A stretch of DNA of 64,000 bases, from positions 930,001-994,000 of the forward strand of contig NZ_CP097127.1 in assembly GCF_023330665.1 (NCBI RefSeq), in the 5' to 3' direction. The stretch comes from Conexibacter sp. S30A1. GTDB lineage: Bacteria > Actinomycetota > Thermoleophilia > Solirubrobacterales > Solirubrobacteraceae. The position numbers and the translations under genes were made by a program. The notes under the pieces were generated by a model. The model saw only the letters and a list, made by a program, of their open reading frames with translations, was not told where the DNA came from and did not search any database. Every line of letters begins with the position of its first letter. Position 1 is the first letter of the stretch. Shown in pieces: positions 51,980 to 61,857 of the stretch.

Positions 51980-54465
51980 GCTGGCCTTGCTGCTTGTAAC
52001 CGGTTCAGGAATCGCTGGCCGTCCTCGTTGATCTTGGTGTATGTCCGGTAGGCCGCGGAACGATCGAGCGCGGTTGGGTTCGCCTCGACCAGCTCCAGTG
52101 CCGGCGGTTCCCGGTCGAGGCTGACGAGCTCAAGCTCCGTGAGGACTCTCAGCAGTCGCCCGGCCAGGCTTGCCGTGCGGGCGTGCTTACCGTCGCCTCG
52201 GAGCAGGTGCTCGAACTCCCCGCCGGTGACCCTCCCCCGGCCGCGCAGCGCCCGGTAGAGGGGCACAAGCGATGTACGCAGGTCGTACTCCAGCTCGTGC
52301 ATCCGCCTTGTAAAGCGTAGCTCAGCCTCACCCCAAGCCAGATACCTGTAGCCACGCCCAGCGAGCGTCGCCTCGTCCTGCGCAGCCGAGGTGGGCGGGT
52401 CGATCACAACCACGTGCTCGAAATCGGCAGCCAGCGCCGGGTCCTTGACCAGGCTCGCGTGGCTGACCAGCGCAAAGCGGCCGCGGCGCCCGGCAAATCC
52501 CTCAAGGCGCCGAGAGACCTCGGCGCAGACGACCAGCACAGGCCGCTGTGGCCCGGCCACCGACTGCAGGTCGACGATCGTCGCCAGCACGGGACGGCCG
52601 CGGCGATCGATCGTCTGGCGCTGATCGCCGGAGAACCCCTTGGCCGCGGAATCCAGCATCTGATCGAGCTCACTCAGCGCCGCCGCCAGGTAGTCCTCCG
52701 GCTGCCCGATCACCGCCACCGCCTGCGGCTCACACGGCAGCGCCCGGCCGAGCAGCAGCCGCGGCTCGACCACCCCACGCCAGGCGTTTCGCTCAAGCCT
52801 GAAGCTCGCGTCGACAAACCCGCCGTCGGTGCCCGCCAGCGGCGCCTCGCAGCCGAAGGCGACGGCGCTCGCGCGCGCCGTGCCACAGACGACATCAAAG
52901 CGCCGATGCTGGCCGTGCTCCCCCATGCGCCGCACGGCCTCGAACCTGGCGGCCGGCACGTAGAGCCGGACGGCCGGGTTGCCGTTGCCGAATGGGCCCA
53001 GACTACCCAGCTCGTCGGCCAGCTCGAGTGTCATCTCAGCGGCGCTGACCACGGCATCCACCCGTTCGACCGACTCCAGCAGGTCGGGGGTGAGCAGCTT
53101 TTGGGCGTGGCGCTCGAAGGCTTCTGCGAAGTCCTCGATCTGCTCCGGGGCGATCGTCAGGCCGGCGGCCGCGCGATGGCCGCCAAAAGTGATCAGGTGC
53201 GCCCCGGTGGCCTCGAGCGCGGCCAGCAGATCGAAGCCGGGGATGCTGCGCCCGGAGCCGTGTGCGGGCGCCTGCGGATCCTCCCGGTCGAGTGTGAGGA
53301 CGATCGTGGGCCGGTGGTGGCGCTCGACGATCCTGGAGGCCACGATGCCGATCACACCAGCGTGCCAGCCGGGGGCCGCCAGTACGTAGGCAGCGCGCTC
53401 GCCCATCTGCGCCACCATCGCCTCTGCCTCCCAGCTGATGCGCTCCTCGGTGCCGCGGCGCTGTGCGTTTACGCCGTCGAGCTCGGCGGCGATCGTCGCG
53501 GCGCGCTGCGGGTCGCTGGTGAGCAGTAGCTCCAGAGCCCCGTCGGCCCGTCCCATGCGACCCGCGGCGTTGATCCGCGGCGCCAGCCGGAAGCCCAGAC
53601 ACGAGGCGTCAAGCGCGCTGGGGTCGGTGCGCGAAACCTGCATGAGCGCGCGCAGCCCCGGTCGTGGCGTACCAGCCATCTGCTCCAGTCCCTCGCGCAC
53701 CAGTCGGCGGTTCTCGCCCACCAGCGGCACGAGGTCAGCGACCGTCGCGAGCGCCACGAGCTCGACATCCTCGGCCACGCTCGGCGCCTGCAGCGCCTGG
53801 GCTAGCTTGTGGGCCACGGCGCTGCCGCACAGATCTGTGGCCGGGTAGCCGCAGACACGTGGGTGCACGATTGGACAGTCGGGAAGCTCGCCGTCGGCAC
53901 GGGGCGTGTGGTGGTCGCTGACCAGCGCGTCCAGGCCGCTGGCCCGCGCGAGCGCCACCTCCTCCACGGCGGTGATACCGCAATCGACGCTGATCAGCAG
54001 CCCCACGCCGGCGCTGGCCAGGCGGCTGACGGTGGCGGCAGCCAGGCCATAGCCGTCCTCGTGGCGGCTTGGCAGATACCAGCCGACGTCGGCACCCAGC
54101 GCCGTGAGCGCTCTCACCATGATCGCTGTGGCGCAGACACCATCAACGTCGTAGTCACCGTGCACCACGATCCGCGAGCCGGCGCGCAGATGCCGGTTTA
54201 CCAGCTCAACAGCCACCTCGAGCCCTTCAAAGCAGCCTGGATCGTGGCGCTCGTCGGCGGCCAGGAAGGCGCGTGCGGCGGCGGGGTCGGCGAACCCTCG
54301 TCTGACCAGGACCTGTGCCAGCACCTGGCTGACGCCCAGCTCGCGTTCGAGGCGGAGCGCGTCGGCAAGCGCATAGCCGGGCACCTCGATCCTCGTGGCA
54401 GCACGCTGGGCTTCCGCCCCAGGCAGCGCTGAGGTGGTGGGATCAAGGAGCGCCGGGGCGGTCAT
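51976..54465 (-). CDS. recJ: Single-stranded-DNA exonuclease RecJ, long form
   Basis: 829 aa. DHH motifs: VVHGDYDVDGVCATA, VDCGITAVEE, VSDHHTPRADG, and DHHA1 TFGGHRAAAGLTIAPEQ; an OB domain follows. About 200 extra C-terminal residues (from VLVVCAEVSRRLEGFAGRRG) form the extra domain of long RecJ proteins found in Deinococcus, Firmicutes and Actinobacteria. The ATG lies 6 nt after a TAAGCT box, so the transcript may be leaderless. rel overlaps downstream. Confidence 0.96.
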   Translation of the reverse strand: MTAPALLDPTTSALPGAEAQRAATRIEVPGYALADALRLERELGVSQVLAQVLVRRGFADPAAARAFLAADERHDPGCFEGLEVAVELVNRHLRAGSRIVVHGDYDVDGVCATAIMVRALTALGADVGWYLPSRHEDGYGLAAATVSRLASAGVGLLISVDCGITAVEEVALARASGLDALVSDHHTPRADGELPDCPIVHPRVCGYPATDLCGSAVAHKLAQALQAPSVAEDVELVALATVADLVPLVGENRRLVREGLEQMAGTPRPGLRALMQVSRTDPSALDASCLGFRLAPRINAAGRMGRADGALELLLTSDPQRAATIAAELDGVNAQRRGTEERISWEAEAMVAQMGERAAYVLAAPGWHAGVIGIVASRIVERHHRPTIVLTLDREDPQAPAHGSGRSIPGFDLLAALEATGAHLITFGGHRAAAGLTIAPEQIEDFAEAFERHAQKLLTPDLLESVERVDAVVSAAEMTLELADELGSLGPFGNGNPAVRLYVPAARFEAVRRMGEHGQHRRFDVVCGTARASAVAFGCEAPLAGTDGGFVDASFRLERNAWRGVVEPRLLLGRALPCEPQAVAVIGQPEDYLAAALSELDQMLDSAAKGFSGDQRQTIDRRGRPVLATIVDLQSVAGPQRPVLVVCAEVSRRLEGFAGRRGRFALVSHASLVKDPALAADFEHVVVIDPPTSAAQDEATLAGRGYRYLAWGEAELRFTRRMHELEYDLRTSLVPLYRALRGRGRVTGGEFEHLLRGDGKHARTASLAGRLLRVLTELELVSLDREPPALELVEANPTALDRSAAYRTYTKINEDGQRFLNRLQAARPA

Positions 54466-54471
54466 CTGACG

Positions 54472-54477
54472 AGCTTA
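54472..54477 (-). promoter_or_regulatory. -10 box of recJ-rel, leaderless arrangement
   Basis: TAAGCT ends 6 nt before the recJ ATG. Confidence 0.5.
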
Positions 54478-54528
54478 GGCCCACGCTCCGACGGAATCAG
54501 CAGCTCGCGTCGATGCGGGGCGGGCTAC

Positions 54529-54819
54529 TCAGCGCAGGACTGGCTCGGCTTCGGCTTGGCCGAGGCGCTCGCGCCTGCTGCCCTCGGCGTAGATCAGCCC
54601 GATGCCGACCAGCGCCCCGGGCACCCCCTCGATCGCGGTGATCAGGTGCGTGCCGTGCGGGCCGGGAATCGAGAAGCCGTGGATGATCAAACCGACCAGC
54701 ACGGCGCCGAAGATCGCGCCGAGAAAGGCGCCGACGATCCCGCCCCAGTAACGGTCCGGCAGCCAGATCGTGAAGTGCCAGATGGCCAGCCCCATCATCG
54801 CCCAGGCGAGCAGCCCCAT
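54529..54819 (-). CDS. GlsB/YeaQ/YmgE-family small membrane protein
   Basis: 96 aa with three hydrophobic helices (WAMMGLAIWHFTIWL; GGIVGAFLGAIFGAVLVGLII; HLITAIEGVPGALVGIGLIYA), the transglycosylase-associated/stress membrane family. The ATG overlaps the secDF stop (TGATG), so it is translated with secDF. Function uncertain. Confidence 0.75.
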   Translation of the reverse strand: MGLLAWAMMGLAIWHFTIWLPDRYWGGIVGAFLGAIFGAVLVGLIIHGFSIPGPHGTHLITAIEGVPGALVGIGLIYAEGSRRERLGQAEAEPVLR

Positions 54820-57800
54820 CAGCGTGGTCTCCCGTGCCGACGGTTGCGCTGCTTGGCGCGCCTCGGCGCGCCCGGTTCGGGCTGCTTGGCAACGACGCCG
54901 TCGTTCTCGGCCAGGTCAGGGGCGGGCGCGTACGGGCGTGGGCCATCGTCGGTCGCGGCGTCCTCGTGCGGCGTGGATCCGCCGTCCGGATCGGACGACG
55001 ACGCAGGCGTCGGGGGCACGCCCAGCGGGGTCGGCGTGCCAAGCGGTGCCGGCGGGGTCAGGGTGCTGCCCGCCGCCCGCGGCGCACGTGGCGCGCGCGG
55101 CGTGTCCTCCTCCGAAGTGTGAGCCGTATGCTCCGCCAAGCGCGAGGGACGCCTACGCGGTTGCTGGTCCTCGTCGAGCCCGAGGTCACGTTTCATCTGC
55201 TCGAACTCGGCCGCCGACACCGTCTCCTCGGCGGGGAGAGTGAGCCGCGCGGTCGGGCGCGTGCGGCGCGGCGTCGGGTCGACGTCACCGCCGTCCGCGT
55301 ACGCGGGTACATAGCCGAACTCGGCGGTGATCCGTTGGCGCCGGGCCTTATAGGTGTGCTCGCGCTCCTTCCAGTGCGTCAGCACCGGGGAGGCGATGAA
55401 GATCGACGAATAGGCGCCGGAGGCGACACCGACCAGCAGCGCGAAGGCGAAGTCCTGCAGTGTGGCGCCGCCGAAGATCAGCAGCGCAACGACCGGCAGC
55501 AGCGTGCAGGAGGTCGTGATCAGCGACCGCGTCAGCACCTCGGACATCGAGCGGTTTACAACCTGCGAGAAGGCCGCACGCGGCATCCGCGGGATGTTCT
55601 CGCGGATACGGTCAAAGACGATGATCGTGTCATAGAGCGAGTAGCCGAGGATCGTCAAAAGCGCCGCCACCGTGTCGGCCGTCACGGTCCTGCCGACGAG
55701 CGCGTAGACGCCCGCGGTGATCAGCAGGTCGTGCATCAGGGCGATCAGCACCGGCACCGTGAACTTCCACTCGAAGCGCAGCGCGACGTAGAGCGAGATC
55801 ACGACCAGCGAGACGATGATCGCCACCACGGCGCTGTGCGCCACCGTAGAGCCGAAGGTCGGCCCAACGGAGGTGGCGTTGAAGCCGGCGATGCCGCCAC
55901 GGATCCCGTAGCGGGAGGAGAGCAGCGAGCGAAGGTGCTCGTAGCGGGTCTGCGAGAGGTACTTGGTCGCGATCTGGAAGCCGTGGTTGCCGAGCGTCTT
56001 GCTATGGCTGACGGCCTGCACGGTCACGTCGTGACCGCCGATGCTGGCCACCAGAGCCTTGATCTTGGACACGCTCACGGCGCGCAGCAGTCCGACGGAC
56101 ACCTGGGTGCCGCCGGTGAAGTCGATCCCGAGCTTCAGTCCGCGGCCACCGATCGCCAGCGCACCGATCAACAGGATCATCCCCGACATCGAGAAGAAGT
56201 AGCGGCTGGCCCCCATGAAGTCAAAGCGCCAGTGGCGTTTATTACCGCCGGCACCAAGCGCTGATGGGCTCTGGATGGTGCGCGAATCGCCCATCGTCGT
56301 GAGGATCGCCTGGGTGGCGAGCACCGCGGTGAACAGCGACACGAACGTGCCGATGCCCAGCGTGAAGGCAAAGCCCTTGACGTTGGAGGTGGCCAGCACG
56401 AACAGGATGAACGCCGTCATCACCGTCACCACGTTGGCGTCGATGATCGCCGTTATGCCCTTGCGATAGCCCGTGATGATGCCCTGACGGATCGAACGTC
56501 CGCCACGGATCTCCTCCTTGACGCGCTCGAAGATGACGACGTTTGCATCCGCGGCGACGCCGATCGTGAGGATCAGACCGGCGATGCCCGCGAGCGTCAT
56601 CGTCACCGGGATCACCTTGATCAGCGCATACAGGTAGAGGCCGTAGGCGATCAGACCGGCAACCGCGATCACGCCGAGCACGCGGTAGTATCCGATCAAC
56701 AGCAGCACGACGATCGCCAGACCGACCGCGCCGGCGATCAGGCCCTGATGGAGCGCCTGCGAGCCCAGCGTGGCCGAAACCTGCTGCTCGGAGATCTGCT
56801 CGAGCTTCACCGGCAACGCGCCGAGCCTCAGCTGTGTGGCGAGCTGGTCGGCCGTGGTGGTGGTGAAGCCGCCGTAGATCTCGCTGCCACCGGAAGCCGG
56901 GATGCCGTCCGGGAACTGCTTGTAGTCGATCGATGGAACGCTGACCAGCTGGTTGTCCAGGGCGATCGCGAAGTGCTGGTTGAGCGTCTGACCGGGCGGG
57001 CTCTCGAGCGACGCGCGCTGCGCGATCTTGCCGGTCACGTTCTGGAAGGCGTTTGCACCGCCGCTCTTGAAGCCGAAGGTGACATCCGGCGAGCCGGTCT
57101 GGGTGGTGCTCGCCAGCGGGTTTGCGATCTGGTTTCCGGTGAGCGCGACCCGGTCGCGGACCACGTAGTAGCCGGCGTTCGGCGAGCCGTACTTGGGCCA
57201 GTGCGAGTAGCTGGCGGGAACCGCCTGCAGCACCTGCGTACCCTGCTTGACCTCCAGCACCTGGGTGCCGTTGACCTCGGCGGGCGTCAGGCCCGATTCA
57301 AGCGACTTCACAGCGCTCTTGGTCGGGGTTCCCGCCGGCACTCCGACCGGCCCTGCGATCAGGCAGTGCACGCCCTGCTGAACCTTGGTGCCCGTGACGG
57401 CGGCAAACGCCTTGCACGCCGAGCTGCCCGGGGCGCCAAACAGGAAATACTGGTTGCCGGAGCCCGAGGTCTGCTTGGCATCGGCGTAGAACGGCTGCTT
57501 TGAGGCCAGCTTGACCGCCTGATAGAAGCCCATCGCGCCCGCGATGCTGCTGTCCGAGCCGGGCGCGATGTTGGCCCCGTTGCCCTGGCTGAGGGCGAGC
57601 GACGTGGAGTTCCCGCTCAGAATCCCGTTTGCGGCCGGCTGGCCGCTCGGGGTCAGAACGTCGCCCTCCCAGTCGTAGAAGTACAGCTGTGAGGTCTTCC
57701 CGACGAGCGCCTCGGCCTGCGCGACGTTGGTCACGTCGGGCAGCTGCACGTTGATCAGGTCCTTGCCCTCGGTCGCGATCTGCGGCTGGGTTACGCCCAG

Positions 57801-58019
57801 CTGGTTGACGCGGTTGTTGAGCACGGCCACCGCCCGCGTCATCGCGGACTGGTTGATGACAGGCGTCTGCGCTGTCGGCGTGGCCTTGTAGGTCAGCTCG
57901 ACACCGCCCTTCAGGTCCAGGCCAAGCCGCGTCTTCTGCGTGGCGATGAACACCACGGAGGCGGCCATCAACCCGGCCACGAGCAGCAGAATCAGTCCGT
58001 GACGTTGGCGGTCAGTCAT
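54819..58019 (-). CDS. secDF: Fused protein-export membrane proteins SecD-SecF
   Basis: 1066 aa. SecD half: first helix (LILLLVAGLMAASVVFIAT), LGLDLKGGVELTYKA, a large periplasmic P1 region, then five helices with GVAADANVVIFERVKEE. SecF half begins near 600 with a helix, then LGIDFTGGTQVSVGLL and the helix bundle with LTILGYSLYDTIIVFDRIRENI. Both conserved D5/F10-type motifs are seen. A proton-driven accessory of the Sec translocon. The last about 170 residues are Pro/Arg/Asp-rich and disordered, cytoplasmic. ATG 58019 used; a TTG three codons upstream is less likely. Confidence 0.96.
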   Translation of the reverse strand: MTDRQRHGLILLLVAGLMAASVVFIATQKTRLGLDLKGGVELTYKATPTAQTPVINQSAMTRAVAVLNNRVNQLGVTQPQIATEGKDLINVQLPDVTNVAQAEALVGKTSQLYFYDWEGDVLTPSGQPAANGILSGNSTSLALSQGNGANIAPGSDSSIAGAMGFYQAVKLASKQPFYADAKQTSGSGNQYFLFGAPGSSACKAFAAVTGTKVQQGVHCLIAGPVGVPAGTPTKSAVKSLESGLTPAEVNGTQVLEVKQGTQVLQAVPASYSHWPKYGSPNAGYYVVRDRVALTGNQIANPLASTTQTGSPDVTFGFKSGGANAFQNVTGKIAQRASLESPPGQTLNQHFAIALDNQLVSVPSIDYKQFPDGIPASGGSEIYGGFTTTTADQLATQLRLGALPVKLEQISEQQVSATLGSQALHQGLIAGAVGLAIVVLLLIGYYRVLGVIAVAGLIAYGLYLYALIKVIPVTMTLAGIAGLILTIGVAADANVVIFERVKEEIRGGRSIRQGIITGYRKGITAIIDANVVTVMTAFILFVLATSNVKGFAFTLGIGTFVSLFTAVLATQAILTTMGDSRTIQSPSALGAGGNKRHWRFDFMGASRYFFSMSGMILLIGALAIGGRGLKLGIDFTGGTQVSVGLLRAVSVSKIKALVASIGGHDVTVQAVSHSKTLGNHGFQIATKYLSQTRYEHLRSLLSSRYGIRGGIAGFNATSVGPTFGSTVAHSAVVAIIVSLVVISLYVALRFEWKFTVPVLIALMHDLLITAGVYALVGRTVTADTVAALLTILGYSLYDTIIVFDRIRENIPRMPRAAFSQVVNRSMSEVLTRSLITTSCTLLPVVALLIFGGATLQDFAFALLVGVASGAYSSIFIASPVLTHWKEREHTYKARRQRITAEFGYVPAYADGGDVDPTPRRTRPTARLTLPAEETVSAAEFEQMKRDLGLDEDQQPRRRPSRLAEHTAHTSEEDTPRAPRAPRAAGSTLTPPAPLGTPTPLGVPPTPASSSDPDGGSTPHEDAATDDGPRPYAPAPDLAENDGVVAKQPEPGAPRRAKQRNRRHGRPR

Positions 58020-58074
58020 CGCTCGCAACCTGATGCTAGAAGAGGATCGCCGCAGGCGCTGTTAGGGCTCTGCG

Positions 58075-58536
58075 TCAATGCCCGTTTGAGGGCGTGAGCA
58101 CCACCAGCAGGCCGCCCTCCTCGTCGTCGTAGGCGGGAAAGAGGTCGGCCACCGCACGGGCCCGCTCGGGACCTGCGTTGACCGTGAGCTCTTTGCCGCT
58201 CACACGCACCTCCCACTCGAGCGCGGTGGCGATGTGATCGGTGCCGTCACTGAAGCTGATCCCGAGCGCCTCGGCGATCGGCTGGCCGATGACGGCCTCG
58301 GTGCGCAGGCCCGTCAGTTCGAAGGATCCGCGCCCGCAGTCGACGATCCGCCCGTCCGCGTCACAGGCGAAGAACGCCGCCGCCGGCGCCGGGTAGTAGT
58401 CATCCAGGAGCTCGAACAGGTAGGCAAAGCCGCACTTCTCGCAGCCACGGTCCTCCTGCCGGAAGCCGTTTTTGCGGTCCACGCCCATCGAACGGTTACC
58501 GCAGTGCGGGCAGATGAAGTAGTGCTCGTGCGCCAT
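58075..58536 (-). CDS. Zinc-ribbon plus PAS-like domain protein
   Basis: 153 aa. N-terminal CPHCGN and CEKCGF pairs form a zinc ribbon; the rest is PAS-like (AAFFACDADGRIVDCGRGSFELTGLRTEAVIGQPIAEALG). No output domain is present. ATG 58536 chosen; TATCCT lies 9 nt ahead. It sits between ruvB and secDF on the same strand. Probably a small sensor or adaptor; role unknown. Confidence 0.75.
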   Translation of the reverse strand: MAHEHYFICPHCGNRSMGVDRKNGFRQEDRGCEKCGFAYLFELLDDYYPAPAAAFFACDADGRIVDCGRGSFELTGLRTEAVIGQPIAEALGISFSDGTDHIATALEWEVRVSGKELTVNAGPERARAVADLFPAYDDEEGGLLVVLTPSNGH

Positions 58537-58545
58537 CAGGCGCCC

Positions 58546-58551
58546 AGGATA
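58546..58551 (-). promoter_or_regulatory. -10 box of the Zn-ribbon/PAS gene
   Basis: TATCCT ends 9 nt before the ATG. Confidence 0.4.
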
Positions 58552-58593
58552 GTCAGTCTCATGAAGCAACAGAGCTAAGCCGCCCGGCGCCCG

Positions 58594-59601
58594 TCACAAC
58601 AGCCCCAGCTGGGCCCGCGGCGGCTCCAGCCCGAGGTGGGCGTACGCCCGCACGGTCGCGGCACGCCCGCGCGGCGTGCGTTCGATCAGGCCGAGCTGGA
58701 TCAGATAGGGCTCATAGACGTCCTCGAGCGTGTCCTGCTCCTCGCCGATCGCCGCCGCCAGCGTCGAGAGACCGACCGGCCCGCCACCGAACTTCTCACA
58801 GATCGTGCGCAGGATCTCGCGGTCCAGCCGGTCCAGGCCAACCCCGTCCACCTCGAGCAGGTCAAGCGCCTCCGCCGCAGCCTGAGCCGTGACCACACCA
58901 CTGCCGCGGACCTGCGCATAGTCGCGCACCCGCCGCAGCAGCCGGTTGGCGACGCGCGGCGTGCCGCGGGAGCGCGAAGCCACGGCGAGCGCTCCCTCAG
59001 TTTCGATCTCAACGCCCAACAGGCGTGCCGAGCGCCGCACGATCAGTGCGAGCTCCTGCGGCTGGTAGTGGTCGAGACGATGGTGGATGCCGAAGCGGTC
59101 GCGCAGCGGTGTGCTGAGCAGCCCCGTGCGGGTGGTCGCACCGATCAGCGTGAACGGTGGCAGGTCGATCGTCACGACCCGCGCGCCGGCGCCCTGACCG
59201 ACGGTGATCGGCAGGCAGCGATCCTCCATCGCCGGGTAGAACGTCTCCTCAAGCGCCCGCGGCAGACGGTGGATCTCGTCGACGAAGAAGACCGAGCGGG
59301 GCTCTAGCGCCGTCAGGAAGGCGGCGATGTCGCCCTTGCGCTCGAGCGCCGGGCCCGCGGTTTGCACGAACGCGACCTCAAGCTCGGCGGCGACGATCTG
59401 CGCGAGCGAGGTCTTGCCCAGACCGGGCGGGCCGGCGAGCAGCACGTGATCCAGCGCCTCCCCACGGCTGCCGGCGGCGGCGATCGCGACCGCCAGCTGA
59501 TCCTTGAGCGTCTCCTGGCCGATGAAGTCCGCAAGCCGCCGCGGGCGCAGCGAGCGCTCAACCTCGTCCTCGGGCAGCTCCTCGGCGCTCAGGATCGTCA
59601 T
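58594..59601 (-). CDS. ruvB: Holliday junction DNA helicase RuvB
   Basis: 335-aa AAA+ motor for branch migration with Ruv[19 protein letters not shown] start, Walker A GPPGLGKT, Walker [12 protein letters not shown], sensor [18 protein letters not shown], and the winged-helix end [21 protein letters not shown]. The ATG overlaps the ruvA stop by 4 nt. Confidence 0.98.
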   Translation of the reverse strand: MTILSAEELPEDEVERSLRPRRLADFIGQETLKDQLAVAIAAAGSRGEALDHVLLAGPPGLGKTSLAQIVAAELEVAFVQTAGPALERKGDIAAFLTALEPRSVFFVDEIHRLPRALEETFYPAMEDRCLPITVGQGAGARVVTIDLPPFTLIGATTRTGLLSTPLRDRFGIHHRLDHYQPQELALIVRRSARLLGVEIETEGALAVASRSRGTPRVANRLLRRVRDYAQVRGSGVVTAQAAAEALDLLEVDGVGLDRLDREILRTICEKFGGGPVGLSTLAAAIGEEQDTLEDVYEPYLIQLGLIERTPRGRAATVRAYAHLGLEPPRAQLGLL

Positions 59602-60176
59602 CGCCGCGCCGCCCGCAGCGCCTCGGCGATCAGCGTCTCAGCCGTTGCACCCTCCACGCCGTCCAGCAGCGCCTCTGCCTCCTGCAGGCTGTAGCCAAGC
59701 CCGACGAGACCTTCGCGCGCGATCGCCTGTGGCTCGTCGGGAACGCTGGTCCGCTGCAGCTGATCGGGCACGGTCGCCCCGACCTTCTCGCGCAGCTCCA
59801 CGATGATCCGCTCAGCCGTACGCTTGCCGACACCCTTGACCGCCTGGAAGCGGGCGCTGTCGCCGGCCGCGATCGCGCTGCGCAGCTCGCGTGCCGACGC
59901 CCCGGAGAGCACCTCGAGCGCCAGCTTGGGACCGACCGACTGCACGCCCAGGAGCAGCAGGAAGAGGTCGCGCTCCTCCTCCGTCGCAAAGCCGTAGAGC
60001 ACCAGCGCGTCCTCGCGAGTGATCAGATGGGTGTGGAGCACGACCTGGTGCCCGACCGCCGGCACCTGCCTGAGCGTCTCCGAGGAGACCGACAGGCGGT
60101 AGCCCACACCGCCGCAATCGATGATCACGTGGTCGGAGCGGCGCACCGCAACGGCGCCACTGACCAGCGCGATCAC
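59598..60176 (-). CDS. ruvA: Holliday junction DNA helicase subunit RuvA
   Basis: 192 aa; binds four-way junctions. N-terminal OB domain ([21 protein letters not shown]), two helix-hairpin-helix motifs ([40 protein letters not shown]) and the C-terminal UBA-like RuvB-binding domain. GTG start, 16 nt after ruvC. Confidence 0.97.
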   Translation of the reverse strand: MIALVSGAVAVRRSDHVIIDCGGVGYRLSVSSETLRQVPAVGHQVVLHTHLITREDALVLYGFATEEERDLFLLLLGVQSVGPKLALEVLSGASARELRSAIAAGDSARFQAVKGVGKRTAERIIVELREKVGATVPDQLQRTSVPDEPQAIAREGLVGLGYSLQEAEALLDGVEGATAETLIAEALRAARR

Positions 60177-60192
60177 GACCCCACCGCCGTCA

Positions 60193-60756
60193 TCACAAGC
60201 TCACCTCGGCAGCCGGGAACTCGCCTTCGCGCCCGTGCGCCACCACCGCCGGCCCCCTGACCCCCACCTTCGCGATCGCAGAGGCCAGCGGCGCGCGGTT
60301 GATCGCACAGAGCGCCACCGCCAGCGCATCGGCCGCATGGTCGGGGCGCGGTGGCGCTGAGAGCCCGAGCAGCCGCGCGACCATGCGCGCCACCTGGTCC
60401 TTGCCGGCGCGGCCGCTGCCGCAGACCGCCGACTTGACCGCCTGCGGCGTGTGCGCCTGAACGGGCACACCATGCTGCCCGGCTGCCAGCATCACGACGC
60501 CGCGCGCCTGGCCGACGGCCATCGCGCTGACCACGTTGGCGCCGAAGTAGAGGTCCTCAACCGCCACCTCCTCGACGCCGTGTCCGGCGATCAGCTGACC
60601 CACATCGGCATGAATCTCGGCGAGCCTCGCCTCCGGCGCAAGCTCCGCCGCGGTTTCGATCACGCCAAAGGCGAGCGCCCGCAGCCGGGAGCCGCTGGAG
60701 GCGACCACCCCATAGCCGGTGTTGGCGATTCCCGGATCGATTCCCAAGACGATCAT
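60193..60756 (-). CDS. ruvC: Holliday junction resolvase RuvC
   Basis: 187-aa junction-specific endonuclease. Acidic residues in LGIDPGIANTGYG, VEDLYFGANV and DHAADALAVALC; TPQAVKSAVCGSGRAGKDQV binds DNA. First gene of ruvC-ruvA-ruvB, the usual actinobacterial order. Slightly extended C-terminus. Confidence 0.97.
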   Translation of the reverse strand: MIVLGIDPGIANTGYGVVASSGSRLRALAFGVIETAAELAPEARLAEIHADVGQLIAGHGVEEVAVEDLYFGANVVSAMAVGQARGVVMLAAGQHGVPVQAHTPQAVKSAVCGSGRAGKDQVARMVARLLGLSAPPRPDHAADALAVALCAINRAPLASAIAKVGVRGPAVVAHGREGEFPAAEVSL

Positions 60757-60871
60757 GTGTTCGCCTATTCAACGCGCCCGGTCGGACGCCTCCACGAAAG
60801 ATCGCGCAAGCTGCGCACGACTCTGATTCCCAAGGGGGGTCAATACGCTCCGTTTCAGGCCTCCGTTGCCC

Positions 60872-61771
60872 GTGAGCATCACGCCAAACGGGGCCGCCGA
60901 GCGCGCTGGGGTGCTGGCAGCCGGACAACACGGCCTCGTGACGGCCGCCCAGCTGCAGGCGATCGGCGTCCCGCGCCGCACGCGTGAGAACTGGCTGCGC
61001 CGGGGCGTGCTGCTGCGCGCCGCACGCCGTGTCTACGTGTTCGCCCACCACACCTGAACCGTCGAGCAGACGCTGCTGGCAGCGATCCTGTTCGCGGGCC
61101 CCGGGGCGATGCTCAGCCACGTCACCGCGACCTGGTGGCACGGCCTGCTCGACTTCCCGGCCGCCCTGCGGGTCGTCCAGGTCAGCACGCCCCGCCAGAT
61201 CCAGGGGCCAGCGGGCATCCAGGTCTTCTCCCGCCGACATCTCGATCGCAGGCTTCATCGCGGACTTCCCGTCACCACGGTGACCCAGACCGTGCTGGAC
61301 CTGGCGGCGGTGGCAGACAGCCGCCTGTTGCGCAGGGCGCTTGCCAACCTCGATTACCGTGGAATCCTGGACGTGGAGGCGCTCAACGCCCTCTGCGGCA
61401 GGGGCATACCCGGCAGTGCCCACCTGGGGTGGGCACTGCGCGAGCACCAACCGCTGCTCGCGCGCGCCAACGGTCGCCTGGAGGAGGACTTCCTCGCGTG
61501 GTGTGAGCGCTTCCAGGTGCCGCTGCCGCGCGTCAACGTGCGTGTCCACGGGGTGCTCGTGGACGCATACTGGCCCGCGGCGCGGCTCGTGGTCGAACTC
61601 GACGGCGTCGCCAACCACTCAAGCCCCGCGCAGCTGCGCCGCGACAAGCGCAACGAGCTCACGCTGCGCGAGCACGGTCTCGTGGTGGTCCGCTACGACT
61701 GGGCGCTGCTGCACCGCGAGCCGGCGCGGATGTACCGGGACCTCACGAGCCACCTGCGACGAACTCTGTGA
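60872..61771 (+). pseudogene. AbiEi-antitoxin/DUF559-type protein, broken by an in-frame TGA
   Basis: One reading frame from GTG 60872 to 61771 is interrupted once by TGA at 61055-61057. Before it: AAGQHGLVTAAQLQAIGVPRRTRENWLRRGVLLRAARRVYVFA, an AbiEi-type N-terminal winged helix. After it: QTLLAAILFAGPGAMLSHVTATWW, and a DUF559 vsr-like nuclease part (VNVRVHGVLVDAYWPAARLVVELDGVANH ... RDKRNELTLREHGLVVVRYDW). The frame is the same on both sides, so it is a nonsense mutation (TGG to TGA would fit) or an error. The family is common as orphan genes in actinobacteria. Confidence 0.8.
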
Positions 61772-61775
61772 GCCT

Positions 61776-61795
61776 GACCACCGGATCTGGTGGTC
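61776..61795. terminator. Hairpin between convergent AbiEi-like gene and FKBP gene
   Basis: GACCACC/GGTGGTC stem with a 6-nt loop; no U-tract. Confidence 0.4.
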
Positions 61796-61857
61796 GCGCT
61801 CACAAAGAATCGGGACGACCGGCCCCGCGCTGGCCCGCACCCCAGCCCGGCGGAGCG

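Noticed and set aside
61055-61057. TGA in the AbiEi-like gene as selenocysteine
   Set aside because: The family has no selenoproteins, no SECIS-like hairpin is apparent after the TGA, and Trp is the natural residue there.
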